A stretch of DNA of 64,000 bases from Bacteroidales bacterium (GTDB taxonomy: Bacteria > Bacteroidota > Bacteroidia > Bacteroidales > UBA932), in assembly GCA_017459075.1 (NCBI GenBank), contig JAFUDQ010000012.1, forward strand, positions 85,910-149,909, read 5' to 3'. Positions 1 to 8,736 of this stretch are shown piece after piece; the first letter of the stretch is position 1, and each line of letters opens with the position of its first letter. Under the pieces are notes generated by a model. That model saw nothing but the letters and a program-made list of their open reading frames with translations, was not told where the DNA came from and did no database searches. The position numbers were made by a program, and so were the translations under genes.

Positions 1-180
1 CACCAGGGCTATTCCCTCCTTCATCATGGCAGGCACCTGGAAACAGACGGACTTTCCTCCGCCTGTAGGCAGAAGGGCCAGAGTGTCCATACCGGCAACA
101 GCTGAATCAATTATTTCCTGCTGCCTGGAGCGGAAACTGTCATAACCCCAATACTCTTTCAATACCTCCAATGCTGTCAT
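1..180 (-). CDS. recQ: ATP-dependent DNA helicase RecQ (N-terminal fragment, cut by window edge)
   Basis: Only the first 60 codons lie in the window; the gene continues past position 1. The N-terminus has the RecQ pattern: a start resembling LKEYWGYDSFRSRQQEII (the Q-motif/motif 0 region that binds adenine), then Walker A as LPTGGGKSVCFQVPA. RecQ is a 3'-5' DNA helicase acting in recombination and repair. The ATG at 178-180 is preceded by an AT-rich leader with a minus-strand promoter candidate at 264-271. The family call is firm because both motifs sit at the expected distance from the start. Nothing can be said about the RQC or HRDC domains. Confidence 0.85.
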   Translation of the reverse strand, partial: MTALEVLKEYWGYDSFRSRQQEIIDSAVAGMDTLALLPTGGGKSVCFQVPAMMKEGIALV

Positions 181-263
181 AATAACAGGGAATCAGTTTT
201 AATTTGTTTTGGTAAAACATTTTACATCCGGCGGCAAACGGACGTGGCAAAAAATTTGCAGTA

Positions 264-271
264 CAAATTTA
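264..271 (-). promoter_or_regulatory. candidate -7 element (TAnnTTTG) for recQ
   Basis: The minus strand reads TAAATTTG here, a match to the Bacteroidetes sigma -7 consensus, about 80 nt upstream of the recQ start. No convincing TTTG -33 box is seen. It is divergent from the pckA element at 304-311. Confidence 0.35.
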
Positions 272-303
272 AGAAAATTACTGTATTAATCAGTGATTTT
301 ATG

Positions 304-311
304 TAAATTTG
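304..311 (+). promoter_or_regulatory. candidate -7 element (TAnnTTTG) for pckA
   Basis: TAAATTTG matches the Bacteroidetes -7 consensus. It predicts a transcription start near 318 and a leader of about 32 nt to the ATG at 350. This argues against the in-frame TTG at 317 as the start codon. No clear -33 TTTG is present. Confidence 0.45.
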
Positions 312-349
312 CATGATTGAAAAGTCAAACTATAAACATTATAAAAACT

Positions 350-1966
350 ATGCCTAAATTCGATTTGAGCAAGTATGGTATCAAAGGTGTAAAGGAAGTT
401 CTTTACAACCCTACATACGAAGTTCTTTACAACGAGGAAACCAAACCCGGACTTGAGGGTTATGACAAAGGTCAGGTTACCGAACTCGGTGCTATCAACG
501 TTATGACCGGTATCTATACCGGACGTTCTCCTAAAGACAAATACATTGTCTATGACAACACTACCAAGGAAGGTAAGCCTGGTGAGATTTGGTGGACAAC
601 AGAAGGTTATCCCAATGACAACCACAAGATGTCTGTAAAGACATGGAATGCTGTAAAGAAGCTTGCTCAGAAGCAGCTCAGCGGCAAACGTCTCTTCGTC
701 GTTGACGGCTTCTGCGGAACTCACGCAGACACCCGCATGAAGGTTCGTTTCATCATGGAGGTAGCATGGCAGGCCCACTTCGTTACCAATATGTTCATCC
801 GTCCCAAGAACCAGAAAGAATTTGACCAGGAGCCTGACTTCGTAGTTTATTGCGCAGCAAAGGCAAAGGTAGACAATTACGAGGAGCTTGGCCTTCGCAG
901 TGAGACTTGCGTTGCCTTCAACGTAACTTCACGTGAGCAGGTTATCCTTAACACCTGGTACGGTGGTGAGATGAAGAAGGGTATGTTCTCTATGATGAAC
1001 TACTATCTTCCCCTTAAGGGCATCGCAGCTATGCACTGCTCTGCCAATACAGACATGAACGGAGAGAATACCGCCATCTTCTTTGGCCTCTCCGGAACAG
1101 GTAAAACCACCCTTTCAACCGACCCTAAGCGTCTCCTTATCGGTGACGATGAGCACGGCTGGGACAACAAGGGCGTCTTCAACTTCGAAGGTGGCTGCTA
1201 CGCCAAGGTTATCAAGCTTGACAAAGAGTCTGAGCCCGATATCTACAACGCTATCCGCCGCGACGCTCTCCTTGAGAACGTAACCGTTGATGCAGAAGGA
1301 AAGATTGACTTCAATGACAAGAGCGTCACAGAGAACACCCGCGTATCTTATCCTATCTATCACATCAACAACATCGTTCGCCCTGACAGCCACGGACCCG
1401 CAGCAAAGCAGGTTATCTTCCTTAGTGCCGATGCATTCGGAGTTCTTCCTCCGGTTTCAATCCTGAATCCTGAGCAGACCAAGTACTACTTCCTCTCCGG
1501 TTTCACCGCAAAACTCGCTGGTACAGAGCGTGGAATTACTGAGCCTACTCCTACCTTCAGCGCATGCTTCGGCCAGGCATTCCTTGAGCTTCATCCTACC
1601 AAGTACGCAGAGGAACTTGTTAAGAAGATGAAGAAGAGCGGTGCAAAGGCATACCTCGTAAACACTGGCTGGAACGGTACCGGCAAACGTATCTCTATTC
1701 GTGACACCCGTGGTATCATCGATGCTATCCTCAACCACAGCATTGACGAGGCTCCTACCAAGGTTATCCCTTATTTCAACTTCACAGTTCCTACCAAACT
1801 TGAGGGTGTAGATACCGGTATCCTTGATCCTCGCGACACCTATGCAGATCCTGCACAGTGGGAAGAGAAGGCAAAAGACCTCGCAAGCCGTTTCATCAAG
1901 AACTTCCACAAGTACGAGTCTAATAAAGCAGGAAAGGCCCTCGTTAAGGCCGGTCCCCAGCTTTAA
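350..1966 (+). CDS. pckA: phosphoenolpyruvate carboxykinase (ATP)
   Basis: Cytosolic enzyme interconverting oxaloacetate + ATP and PEP + CO2. In anaerobic Bacteroidales it usually runs towards oxaloacetate on the fermentative route to succinate and conserves ATP. The 538-residue product has the usual length for the ATP-type family. The P-loop [11 protein letters not shown] lies near residues 246-256, followed by the metal-binding segment [20 protein letters not shown]. Further matches to the family are NMFIRP, the arginine-rich [12 protein letters not shown] and FNFTVP stretches. I start at ATG 350 ([10 protein letters not shown]); an upstream TTG at 317 would add 11 atypical residues and overlaps the promoter candidate. 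The gene stands alone, divergent from recQ and convergent with galM. Codon use is strongly biased, as expected of a highly expressed gene. Confidence 0.97.
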   Translation: MPKFDLSKYGIKGVKEVLYNPTYEVLYNEETKPGLEGYDKGQVTELGAINVMTGIYTGRSPKDKYIVYDNTTKEGKPGEIWWTTEGYPNDNHKMSVKTWNAVKKLAQKQLSGKRLFVVDGFCGTHADTRMKVRFIMEVAWQAHFVTNMFIRPKNQKEFDQEPDFVVYCAAKAKVDNYEELGLRSETCVAFNVTSREQVILNTWYGGEMKKGMFSMMNYYLPLKGIAAMHCSANTDMNGENTAIFFGLSGTGKTTLSTDPKRLLIGDDEHGWDNKGVFNFEGGCYAKVIKLDKESEPDIYNAIRRDALLENVTVDAEGKIDFNDKSVTENTRVSYPIYHINNIVRPDSHGPAAKQVIFLSADAFGVLPPVSILNPEQTKYYFLSGFTAKLAGTERGITEPTPTFSACFGQAFLELHPTKYAEELVKKMKKSGAKAYLVNTGWNGTGKRISIRDTRGIIDAILNHSIDEAPTKVIPYFNFTVPTKLEGVDTGILDPRDTYADPAQWEEKAKDLASRFIKNFHKYESNKAGKALVKAGPQL

Positions 1967-1989
1967 TTTTTGTTCTCATAATGCGCTGG

Positions 1990-2068
1990 CAGGTGGGCTT
2001 CACAAGGGCCCACCTGCTATGTTTTTGGCCTGTTTTCTAAACAGGTGGGCTCGGGAAGAGCCCACCTG
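1990..2068. terminator. two tandem hairpins in the pckA/galM convergent gap
   Basis: CAGGTGGGC at 1990-1998 pairs with GCCCACCTG at 2008-2016. CAGGTGGGCTC at 2042-2052 pairs perfectly with GAGCCCACCTG at 2058-2068 across a 5-nt loop. Both are GC-rich and share the same arm. There is no long T tract after either, so they may be bidirectional terminators or a duplicated REP-like palindrome. Confidence 0.6.
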
Positions 2069-2086
2069 ACACGGATATAAGAGGGA

Positions 2087-3214
2087 TTATTCGGTTGCTA
2101 CGCCAAAGTGGTAAATGGCGGTGTGGGAATACTTGTCCCCGGCTTTAAGAAGGGTGGATGGGAAGTTGTCGTGGTTAACGGCATCTGGCCATTTCTGGGT
2201 TTCCAGGGCAAGGGACGAACGGAAGCCGAGAGGTTTTCCTGACTTTCCGCACTCACTACCGTCAAAGAAATTGCCACTGTAGAACTGCAAGCCGGGCTGG
2301 TCTGTAAAAATCTCCACGAAACGCCCAGTAACAGGGTCAGTCACACGGGCGGCAAACTCCAAGTCACAGCCAGTCTTGCGGTCAAGGCACCAGTTATGGT
2401 CGTATCCACGCCCGTTAAGAAGCTGAGGATGAGGCTCACCTATCATCTGGCCGATTGTATGCGCCTTGCGGAAATCAAACGGAGTCCCCTCAACAGGAGC
2501 GATTTCCCCGATAGGAATTGAAAGAGAATCAATTGGGATATAAGCCGACGCGGCAATTTCCATGACATAATCCTCTATGCTCCCCTCTCCTTCACCCCTG
2601 AGGTTAAAGAAAGGATGATGCGCCATGTTCACAGGAGTGTCCTTGTCGGATTCAGCCTCCATGACAACCTTCAGGGAAGCATCGGCAAGTAACTGATACT
2701 CAAGGGTAAAGACAGTATTGCCAGGAAAGCCCTCGTCACCATCGACCCACTTTAAGGAAAGGCGCAGGGTGCTGTCATTGCTTGCCACAACGTTCCATGC
2801 CCGCATGTCTATGCCCTTGAAGCCGCCATGCAAAGTATTGACTCCGTTGTCATTGGCGTCGGTATGATAAACTTCGTCCCCGATTTTATATGTTGCGCCA
2901 CCGATTCGGTTGGCAACGGGGCCCACGGTCGCACCAAGGAAACGCTCCCCAGCGGGAGTCATATACGCACCGATGTTGTCATGTCCCACAACGATATCCG
3001 TAAGGGAACCGTCACTGCCGGGAGTCCAAAGGGAAACCACGCGGCCACCGAAATTGGTTATCTGCGCAGTTATACCGCCGTTTTTAAGGGTGTACAAGGA
3101 CACAGGAACGCCACCATCGGCCTCTGCTTTGAAAGAAGATTCAGGATAAAGGGTTGGCCCTCCGGCTGTACACCCGGCCAGGACAAGGGCTAAAGCAAAA
3201 TATTTAAAGCGCAT
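2087..3214 (-). CDS. galM: aldose 1-epimerase (galactose mutarotase), lipoprotein form
   Basis: Interconverts alpha and beta anomers of galactose-type hexoses. The 375-residue product has the GalM fold markers: NTLHGGFKG, the catalytic-histidine segment MAHHPFFNL near residue 196, GYDHNW near 270 and the catalytic-glutamate segment ALETQKWPD near 340. The N-terminus chosen here is a lipoprotein signal peptide ending in the lipobox LAGC, so the enzyme is probably tethered outside the cytoplasm; this is common for Bacteroidetes GalM. The start ATG (3212-3214) overlaps the last codons of the upstream GH109 gene by 11 nt, showing translational coupling. A start 11 codons further up is possible but would bury the signal peptide. 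It is the last gene of the nahK-GH109-galM operon, so its natural substrate may be GalNAc or galactose freed from host glycans (inference). Confidence 0.9.
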   Translation of the reverse strand: MRFKYFALALVLAGCTAGGPTLYPESSFKAEADGGVPVSLYTLKNGGITAQITNFGGRVVSLWTPGSDGSLTDIVVGHDNIGAYMTPAGERFLGATVGPVANRIGGATYKIGDEVYHTDANDNGVNTLHGGFKGIDMRAWNVVASNDSTLRLSLKWVDGDEGFPGNTVFTLEYQLLADASLKVVMEAESDKDTPVNMAHHPFFNLRGEGEGSIEDYVMEIAASAYIPIDSLSIPIGEIAPVEGTPFDFRKAHTIGQMIGEPHPQLLNGRGYDHNWCLDRKTGCDLEFAARVTDPVTGRFVEIFTDQPGLQFYSGNFFDGSECGKSGKPLGFRSSLALETQKWPDAVNHDNFPSTLLKAGDKYSHTAIYHFGVATE

Positions 3215-4577
3215 AGTTGAAGCCTTTAACAACGTTCCACTCTCCACGGGTGAAATCAGGGATTTCTACCGGTGCACTTCCATTCTCAATGGATATCTTT
3301 GAAAGTTCGCTAATGCAGCACCACTCCGCAAGATCATAAACATCCATATCCAGCGGCAGACCATTCAGGAGACAGTAAACGAGGCGGTAATCCATGATGA
3401 AATCCATTCCGCCATGGCCACCGACCTTCTTGGCAAGAGCCTCAAGCTCCGGAGTAAGAATGGCGGCATTGTACTGAGCCTGAAGAGCCTTGGCTTCTTC
3501 GCCAAGAATAACCTTCTCCTTGCCTACGCCATTGGCCTCAGCAGTAAGCTCTTCACGCAGGCAGAACTGGTTAACAGGATATTTGGCAGCATAGCCATCG
3601 GTTCCAACCAGCTGATACATACGGCTGTACGGCCTTGGAGTAAGGACATCGTGCTCAATAAGGATGGTTTTACCCTTTTCCGTACGGATAAGAGTACAGG
3701 TTTCATCTCCATTCTGGAAATCCTCGCAGGTCTCTCCCCTGCTGGCAACGATTCTGGGGCCATTGAAAGCATCGGTATCCATGGCAACAAGAGTGGTCAT
3801 GCGGTCACCCCTGTGAATATTCAGGGCCTGGCAAACGGGGCCTATACCATGTGTAGGATAGACGTCTCCCCTGTGAGCCTTGTTATATTCAAGCCTCCAT
3901 GAATGCCAATACTCATCCCAGAACGGGTCCAAATTATGATGATATGAGCCCTCTGCATGAACAATCTCTCCGAAAAGACCGCTCTGGGCCATTGCAAGAG
4001 TATTCATCTCAAAGAAATCATAGACGCAGTTCTCCAGCATCATGCAATGCTTGCGGGTGCGCTCCGATGTGTTGATAAGGGCCCAAATTTCATCCATGTT
4101 AAGGGCGGCAGGCACCTCTACAGCGGCATGCTTGCCGTGCTCCATTGCATAAAGGGCGATGTTTGCATGGTTCAGCCAATCAGTACAGATATAAACAAGG
4201 TCTACATCTTCACGCTCGCAAAGGCCCTTCCAGGACTCCTGCTCTCCGCTGAAGCAAGCCGGCTGCTCATGACCGTTTTCTACCAGCCATTTGCAGGTAC
4301 GGTCAGTACGGTCCGGTTCGATATCGCAGATTGCTGTAATCTTTGCACCGGGAACAAAAGTAAGACGATGAGCGGCAAACTCGCCCCTCATTCCAAGGCC
4401 GACTACGCCAATCCTGACAGTCTCCATTGGCTCTGCCTTCAAGCCAATTACACTCTTCTGTCCGGAAGGACGCTCAGGGACAACGGTTTTGATTACGGAC
4501 GGACCCGCGTTTTCATTGCAATTGCATGAAACAACGGCAATTGCAGCCACGATGATGGTTAAAACTTTCAGTCTCAT
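3204..4577 (-). CDS. GH109-type alpha-N-acetylgalactosaminidase (Gfo/Idh/MocA fold, NAD-dependent), lipoprotein
   Basis: Predicted to remove terminal alpha-GalNAc (A antigen, mucin core) by the NAD+-dependent redox mechanism of family GH109. The 457-residue product starts with a lipoprotein signal (lipobox VVSC). A Rossmann NAD site IGVVGLGMRG follows near residues 52-62. Then come segments highly characteristic of GH109: CTDWLNHANIALYAMEHGKH, EVPAALNMDEIWALINTSE, HCMMLENCVYDFFE, the EGSYHHN histidines, HRGDVYPTHGIGP and NIHRGDRM. The start at ATG 4575-4577 was chosen because it opens the signal peptide; the longer TTG-led frame adds 19 residues. The gene begins 10 nt after nahK and overlaps galM, so all three are co-transcribed. 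A generic sugar oxidoreductase is the alternative, but the GH109-specific blocks make that unlikely. Confidence 0.88.
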   Translation of the reverse strand: MRLKVLTIIVAAIAVVSCNCNENAGPSVIKTVVPERPSGQKSVIGLKAEPMETVRIGVVGLGMRGEFAAHRLTFVPGAKITAICDIEPDRTDRTCKWLVENGHEQPACFSGEQESWKGLCEREDVDLVYICTDWLNHANIALYAMEHGKHAAVEVPAALNMDEIWALINTSERTRKHCMMLENCVYDFFEMNTLAMAQSGLFGEIVHAEGSYHHNLDPFWDEYWHSWRLEYNKAHRGDVYPTHGIGPVCQALNIHRGDRMTTLVAMDTDAFNGPRIVASRGETCEDFQNGDETCTLIRTEKGKTILIEHDVLTPRPYSRMYQLVGTDGYAAKYPVNQFCLREELTAEANGVGKEKVILGEEAKALQAQYNAAILTPELEALAKKVGGHGGMDFIMDYRLVYCLLNGLPLDMDVYDLAEWCCISELSKISIENGSAPVEIPDFTRGEWNVVKGFNYAL

Positions 4578-4587
4578 ACTATTAGGA

Positions 4588-5667
4588 TTAAATATTATTC
4601 TGTATGAATGCCGATATCTCCGGAAGGGCCTCATTTACACAATCAAATAGCTTCAACTGGTCAAGAGTACGGACCAGATTATGTTCAGGATATTTTATCT
4701 TGTAATACGTGTCTCCGTTCAGGTAATCAGCAAAGAAACGCACGGCCTGCATATAAGGGAAAAGCTGCACGGCATAAGGGAGATTATCCACTTCTACCTT
4801 TGTAAGGAAGTGAGCCTCAGACAGATAGCCTTTCGCAAAAGCCTTGAACACTTCCATGTTGAAGGAAATCTTTGAAAGGTCCGGTTCGTCTTCTGCGGCA
4901 GTGTTGGCGGCAGTACGTAGGAAGTCGCCGAAATCAGAGAAAACGAAGCTTGGCATCACGGTGTCAAGGTCTATGACACACAGGATATTGCCGTCGGCAT
5001 CAAATAAGACATTATTAACCTTGGTATCGCAGTGGCAGATTCGCTTGGGGAGGACGCCTTCCCTGTGGAGGCGCTCAGCCTTGCACATTTCTTCCGTCCA
5101 TGGGCGAAGCCTGGCCAGAATCTCCTGAACCTCAGGCTTGCTTAAACGTCCTGCCGCATCAGCGGCGACAGCTTCTTCCAGCTGACGGGCCCGCAACTCC
5201 ATATTATGGAAATCCGGAATAGTTTCTCCCAGCTGCCCATGCAAATCTGAAAGCTGATCCTGGAAATTTCCGAATGCCTTTCCTGCGCGGAAAGAATACT
5301 CCGCATTTATAACATCATGGGTAAACGAGTCCTTTATGAACACAGACATCCTCCAATACTTCCCTTCCCCATCCAGGAAATATGTTTTTGCCGATGTTTT
5401 CAGGGATATGAACCTGAGGACGTGGCGGTCTGCATCGGCGCCTGCCAGCAGTTTTTTACGGAGATGGTCTGTTACGGCGACAATATTGGATTGCAGGAGT
5501 TCCACATCCCGGAATATCGCGTTGTTGATGCGTTGCAGTACATAATCCTCCGGGCCGTCGGTTTTTACCCTGAATGTATCATTAATAAGCCCTGAACCCA
5601 ACGGCTCAACGTTCAATATTGTGCCCCTGATGTCAAATTTGTTGACAATGTCGATATGTGTTTTCAT
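4588..5667 (-). CDS. nahK: N-acetylhexosamine 1-kinase (NahK-like, APH family)
   Basis: Cytosolic kinase that phosphorylates GlcNAc/GalNAc at the anomeric carbon, as in the bifidobacterial lacto-N-biose/galacto-N-biose pathway. The 359-residue protein has the aminoglycoside-phosphotransferase fold: GSGLINDTFRV glycine-rich loop near residue 25, the catalytic Brenner motif HCDTKVNN near 210, and the metal-binding VIDLDT near 231 followed by SDFGDFLRTAA. C-terminal blocks FADYLNGDTYY and KYPEHNLVRT are those I recall from NahK rather than antibiotic kinases. The start is ATG 5665-5667 (MKTHIDIVNK). It heads the GalNAc operon, 10 nt from the GH109 gene. A perfect 15-bp hairpin sits 3 nt before the start codon and may control it. 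No UDP-sugar uridylyltransferase or phosphorylase is in the window to complete the route. Confidence 0.85.
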   Translation of the reverse strand: MKTHIDIVNKFDIRGTILNVEPLGSGLINDTFRVKTDGPEDYVLQRINNAIFRDVELLQSNIVAVTDHLRKKLLAGADADRHVLRFISLKTSAKTYFLDGEGKYWRMSVFIKDSFTHDVINAEYSFRAGKAFGNFQDQLSDLHGQLGETIPDFHNMELRARQLEEAVAADAAGRLSKPEVQEILARLRPWTEEMCKAERLHREGVLPKRICHCDTKVNNVLFDADGNILCVIDLDTVMPSFVFSDFGDFLRTAANTAAEDEPDLSKISFNMEVFKAFAKGYLSEAHFLTKVEVDNLPYAVQLFPYMQAVRFFADYLNGDTYYKIKYPEHNLVRTLDQLKLFDCVNEALPEISAFIQNNI

Positions 5668-5670
5668 AAA

Positions 5671-5704
5671 ATATTTGGCGAATACTGTTGTATTCGCCAA
5701 ATAT
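5671..5704 (-). promoter_or_regulatory. perfect 15-bp hairpin directly upstream of nahK start
   Basis: Positions 5671-5685 and 5690-5704 are exact inverted repeats around a 4-nt loop. On the minus strand the hairpin lies 14 nt after the htpG stop and ends 3 nt before the nahK ATG, followed by ATTTT. It could be the htpG terminator, an attenuator of the nahK operon, or a structure that occludes the nahK start. Confidence 0.6.
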
Positions 5705-5718
5705 AATGAAAATAAAAA

Positions 5719-7653
5719 TTATTTCAAATAAGCTTTACCTAAAGCATCACCGCAACGACCAAGGAACTCCGAAAGATCCTTACCCTTAAGGAGACCATTG
5801 GACAGGAGAGCCAAATCAGCAACCAGACGAACCAGATTACTGTTCTTGGCATAATCGGCAACAGCAGACTTACGCTCCTCCTTATCCTCAGGAAGAGTCA
5901 GAGCCTTCTTCTCATCAAAAATCTTGGCAACAAGAGGATGCTCCATATTAACAGTCACATTGTAGCTGGCAGGAGCACTTCCAAAGAAATTCATACCACC
6001 GCCAAGAGCGGACATCTCACGATATCGGCGCATAAACTCATTCTGCGTAAGAAGCACAGGCTCTGCATCCGCACCAAGATTATCGGCCTCCACGGTGTAC
6101 TCAAACTCCTTGGGCAAAACAGCCTTGAAGAGCTCTGTAAAGTCATTTTTATCTTCCTCGGAAAGCTCGGGCTTAACCCTCTCCTCCTTAACAATCAGGC
6201 GGTTGGCAGAATCAGAGTCAACCCTTGCGAAACGAGTCTTCTCCATCTTTGTCTCCAGCAGGTTGACAAAATGAGAATCAAGCTCGCAGTCAAGAAGAAG
6301 GACGCTGTAACCTTTGGCCTTGGCAGCCTCAACAAATGAATACTGTCCCTGGGCATCAGTAGCATAAAGGATAATCACATTGCCGTCCTTATCTGTCTGG
6401 GCATCCTTCACAGCCTCCTTGTATTCATCAAGGCTGAAGAATTTACCGTCAGTATCCTTCACAAGGGCAAACTTCATTGCACGCTCGCCAAACTTCTCGT
6501 CAGAAAGCATACCATACTCAATAAAGAGCTTGATATTGTCCCACTTAGACTCAAGGGCGGCACGGTCCTCCTTGAAAATCTCTTCCAGACGGCCGGCAAC
6601 CTTGCTGGTAATGTAACCGGAAATCTTCTTCACTGCAGCATCGCTCTGAAGATAGCTTCTGGAAACGTTCAGCGGGATGTCAGGTGAATCCAGCACTCCG
6701 TGAAGCAGTGTCAGGAAGTCAGGAACGATATTGTCTACATGGTCTGTTACGAACATCTGGTTACAGAAGAGCTGAATCTTGTTCTTCTCAATCGCCATGC
6801 GCTCCTTAATCTTAGGGAAGTAAAGAATGCCGGTAAGATGGAAAGGAAAATCTACGTTCAGATGAATCCAGAACATAGGGTCCTCATGCATCGGATACAG
6901 CGCTTTATAGAAGTTCAGATAGTCTTCATCCTTAAGTTCCGAAGGCTGGCGAGCCCACAGCGGTTCGATGTTGTTAATTACGTCATCTTCCTCTGTATCA
7001 ACGTATTTGCCGTCTTTCCACTCCTGCTTTTTGCCAAAGACTACAGGCACGGGCATGAAGCGGCAGTACTTCTCAAGGAGCTGGCGGATTTTACCCTTGT
7101 TGCCGAACTCTTCTGCTGCTTCCTTGTCAAGATAAAGGGTGATTGTGGTACCTCTTTCGGCACGCTTGCCTTCTGACATTTCAAATTCCGGACTGCCGTC
7201 GCAGGACCATTTGACAGCCTTTGCCCCATCTTTCCAACTCAGGGTGTCGATGGTGACCTTTTCTGCAACCATGAATGCGGAATAAAAGCCAAGGCCGAAA
7301 TGGCCGATGATGCTGTCCACCTTGTCCTTATACTTCTCCAGAAACTCCCCTGCGGATGAAAATGCTATCTGATTGATGTATTTGTCAACCTCTTCCTCTG
7401 TCATACCGATTCCGTTATCTGAAATCGTGAGGGTTTTGTGTTTTTCATCCAGGCCGATGTTTACTTCCAGTTTACCCAATTCGCCTGTAAAGTCTCCGCT
7501 TGAAGCCAGGGCTTTCATTTTCTGGCTGGCGTCAACTGCATTTGCTACAAGTTCCCTGAGGAATATCTCATGGTCTGAATACAAGAATTGTTTGATTACC
7601 GGAAAAATGTTATCGGTGCTTACGCCGATTGTTCCTTTGTTTGTCTTTGCCAT
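5719..7653 (-). CDS. htpG: Hsp90-family molecular chaperone HtpG
   Basis: Cytosolic ATP-dependent chaperone, 644 residues. The GHKL ATPase domain is complete: NAVDAS (the E/N motif helix, LRELVANAVDA), DNGIGM, the lid and IGHFGLGFYSAFMV, then the GTTITLYL strand. The middle domain shows the family blocks MFVTDHVDNIVPDFL, SPDIPLNVSRSYLQ and YGMLSDEKFG. The C-terminal dimer domain contains MNFFGSAP. The start is the ATG at 7651-7653 (MAKTNKGTIGVSTDNIFPVI); the 50-codon upstream extension runs through a palindromic repeat and is not real. The gene lies upstream of the nahK operon, from which a hairpin separates it. I do not see a TAnnTTTG promoter just upstream, so a heat-shock type signal or a start inside the repeat is possible. 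Confidence 0.97.
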   Translation of the reverse strand: MAKTNKGTIGVSTDNIFPVIKQFLYSDHEIFLRELVANAVDASQKMKALASSGDFTGELGKLEVNIGLDEKHKTLTISDNGIGMTEEEVDKYINQIAFSSAGEFLEKYKDKVDSIIGHFGLGFYSAFMVAEKVTIDTLSWKDGAKAVKWSCDGSPEFEMSEGKRAERGTTITLYLDKEAAEEFGNKGKIRQLLEKYCRFMPVPVVFGKKQEWKDGKYVDTEEDDVINNIEPLWARQPSELKDEDYLNFYKALYPMHEDPMFWIHLNVDFPFHLTGILYFPKIKERMAIEKNKIQLFCNQMFVTDHVDNIVPDFLTLLHGVLDSPDIPLNVSRSYLQSDAAVKKISGYITSKVAGRLEEIFKEDRAALESKWDNIKLFIEYGMLSDEKFGERAMKFALVKDTDGKFFSLDEYKEAVKDAQTDKDGNVIILYATDAQGQYSFVEAAKAKGYSVLLLDCELDSHFVNLLETKMEKTRFARVDSDSANRLIVKEERVKPELSEEDKNDFTELFKAVLPKEFEYTVEADNLGADAEPVLLTQNEFMRRYREMSALGGGMNFFGSAPASYNVTVNMEHPLVAKIFDEKKALTLPEDKEERKSAVADYAKNSNLVRLVADLALLSNGLLKGKDLSEFLGRCGDALGKAYLK

Positions 7654-7682
7654 ATCTGTTGTATTTATATTTTCTATTCCGA

Positions 7683-7775
7683 CACATTGTCCCAAAACCG
7701 TCGCCGGCGAGCGGCGACTCTTCCCACTTACATTGCCGAGGATGGCATGGGTTTTCTGGGCAACGGTCAGAATAG
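7683..7775. repeat. palindromic repeat, family A (diverged copy)
   Basis: Lies between the htpG start and the divergent HAD gene. It has imperfect inverted ends (ATTGTCCCAAAACC near 7686, matched by the reverse of GGTTTTCTGGGCAACG near 7752), an internal hairpin 7700-7706/7712-7718, and the segment CTTACATTGCCGAGG also present at about 19770. Related copies are at 19690, 41950 and 54513. Confidence 0.6.
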
Positions 7776-7822
7776 CTAAAAACAAAATATATTCCAATAG
7801 CATGAAACTGACAAAATGTCAT

Positions 7823-7830
7823 TATATTTG
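7823..7830 (+). promoter_or_regulatory. candidate -7 element (TAnnTTTG) for the HAD gene
   Basis: TATATTTG ends 16 nt before the ATG at 7847, predicting a leader of about 10 nt. No clear -33 box. Confidence 0.45.
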
Positions 7831-7846
7831 CAGCAAATAACTGATT

Positions 7847-8680
7847 ATGAGCAGAAAACCTATAGTAGCCCTCATTTATGACTTTGACGGAACCCTGTCA
7901 CCCGGCAACATGCAGGAATTCGGCTTCATCCAAGCCATTGGCAGCACCCCTGAGGAATTCTGGAGCATGAGCGACGGCATCGCCAAAGGCCAGGACGCCA
8001 GCAACATCCTCGCATACATGAAACTGATGTTCGATGAAGCCCGCAATCATGGAATAAAACTTAGGCGCAGCGAATTCAAGAACTTCGGCAAACACGTCGA
8101 ATTCTTTGAAGGGGTGCGCACCTGGTTCAAGGCTGTCAATGAGTACGGGGAAGCTCATGGAGTACGCATAGAGCACTACATCAACTCATCGGGCCTTAAA
8201 GAAATCATAGAAGGCACGCCCATAGCCCACGAATTCAAGCACATCTTTGCCTGCACCTATTTATATAATGAGGCTGGCGAAGCTGAGTGGCCGGGAATTG
8301 CCGTTGATTACACGGCAAAGACCCAGTTCATGTTCAAAATCAACAAAGGAATCTTCTCTTCAAGGGACTCCAAGCGCGTTAATGAAAGCACTTCAGACGA
8401 GAACAAGAGGATTCCCTTCCCACAGATGATTTATTTCGGCGATGGTGAAACGGATATCCCATGCATGAAAATTGTCACAATGTTCGGTGGCAACTGCATT
8501 GCTGTCTATAATCCTGACAAGCCGGAGAAGCGGCAGATTGCAGAAAAACTCAAAAAGCAGGGCCGCGTTACCTTCACAGCTCCGGCCCGCTACACCACAG
8601 ACAGCAAAGCCTTCCGCATAGTCTGCTCCATCATAGACAAAATCAAGGCGGAAAAAGAACTCAAAAAACTGGCGAAATAA
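7847..8680 (+). CDS. HAD-superfamily hydrolase (haloacid dehalogenase-like phosphatase)
   Basis: 277-residue cytosolic protein of the HAD fold. Motif I is IYDFDGTLSP at residues 9-18, with the nucleophile Asp and the acid/base Asp two residues on. Motif II is probably YINSSG near 106, motif III a lysine in the middle region, and motif IV YFGDGETDIPCM near 199, whose acidic pair binds Mg2+. The roughly 90-residue helical cap between motifs I and II fits a C1 cap. The substrate cannot be read from the sequence. A histidinol- or phosphoserine-phosphatase-like role is possible, but key family blocks are missing. It is a single gene with its own promoter, closed by a strong terminator at 8685. Confidence 0.85.
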   Translation: MSRKPIVALIYDFDGTLSPGNMQEFGFIQAIGSTPEEFWSMSDGIAKGQDASNILAYMKLMFDEARNHGIKLRRSEFKNFGKHVEFFEGVRTWFKAVNEYGEAHGVRIEHYINSSGLKEIIEGTPIAHEFKHIFACTYLYNEAGEAEWPGIAVDYTAKTQFMFKINKGIFSSRDSKRVNESTSDENKRIPFPQMIYFGDGETDIPCMKIVTMFGGNCIAVYNPDKPEKRQIAEKLKKQGRVTFTAPARYTTDSKAFRIVCSIIDKIKAEKELKKLAK

Positions 8681-8684
8681 GCAA

Positions 8685-8718
8685 CAAAAAAACGGGCGGC
8701 GATGCCGTCCGTTTTTTG
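8685..8718. terminator. bidirectional rho-independent terminator
   Basis: ACGGGCGGC (8692-8700) pairs with GCCGTCCGT (8704-8712) with one G-T pair. It is flanked by an A run on the left and a T run on the right, so it can end both the HAD gene (+) and the OmpA-type gene (-). Confidence 0.85.
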
Positions 8719-8736
8719 TTTTGTCTTCTCTTGTTA

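Noticed and set aside
317-349. TTG start for pckA giving 11 extra residues
   Set aside because: The extension overlaps the predicted transcription start and is not part of the conserved N-terminus; ATG 350 fits the family.
7654-7803. N-terminal 50-codon extension of htpG with a hydrophobic start
   Set aside because: It is translated from a palindromic repeat; HtpG is cytosolic and begins at MAKTNKG.
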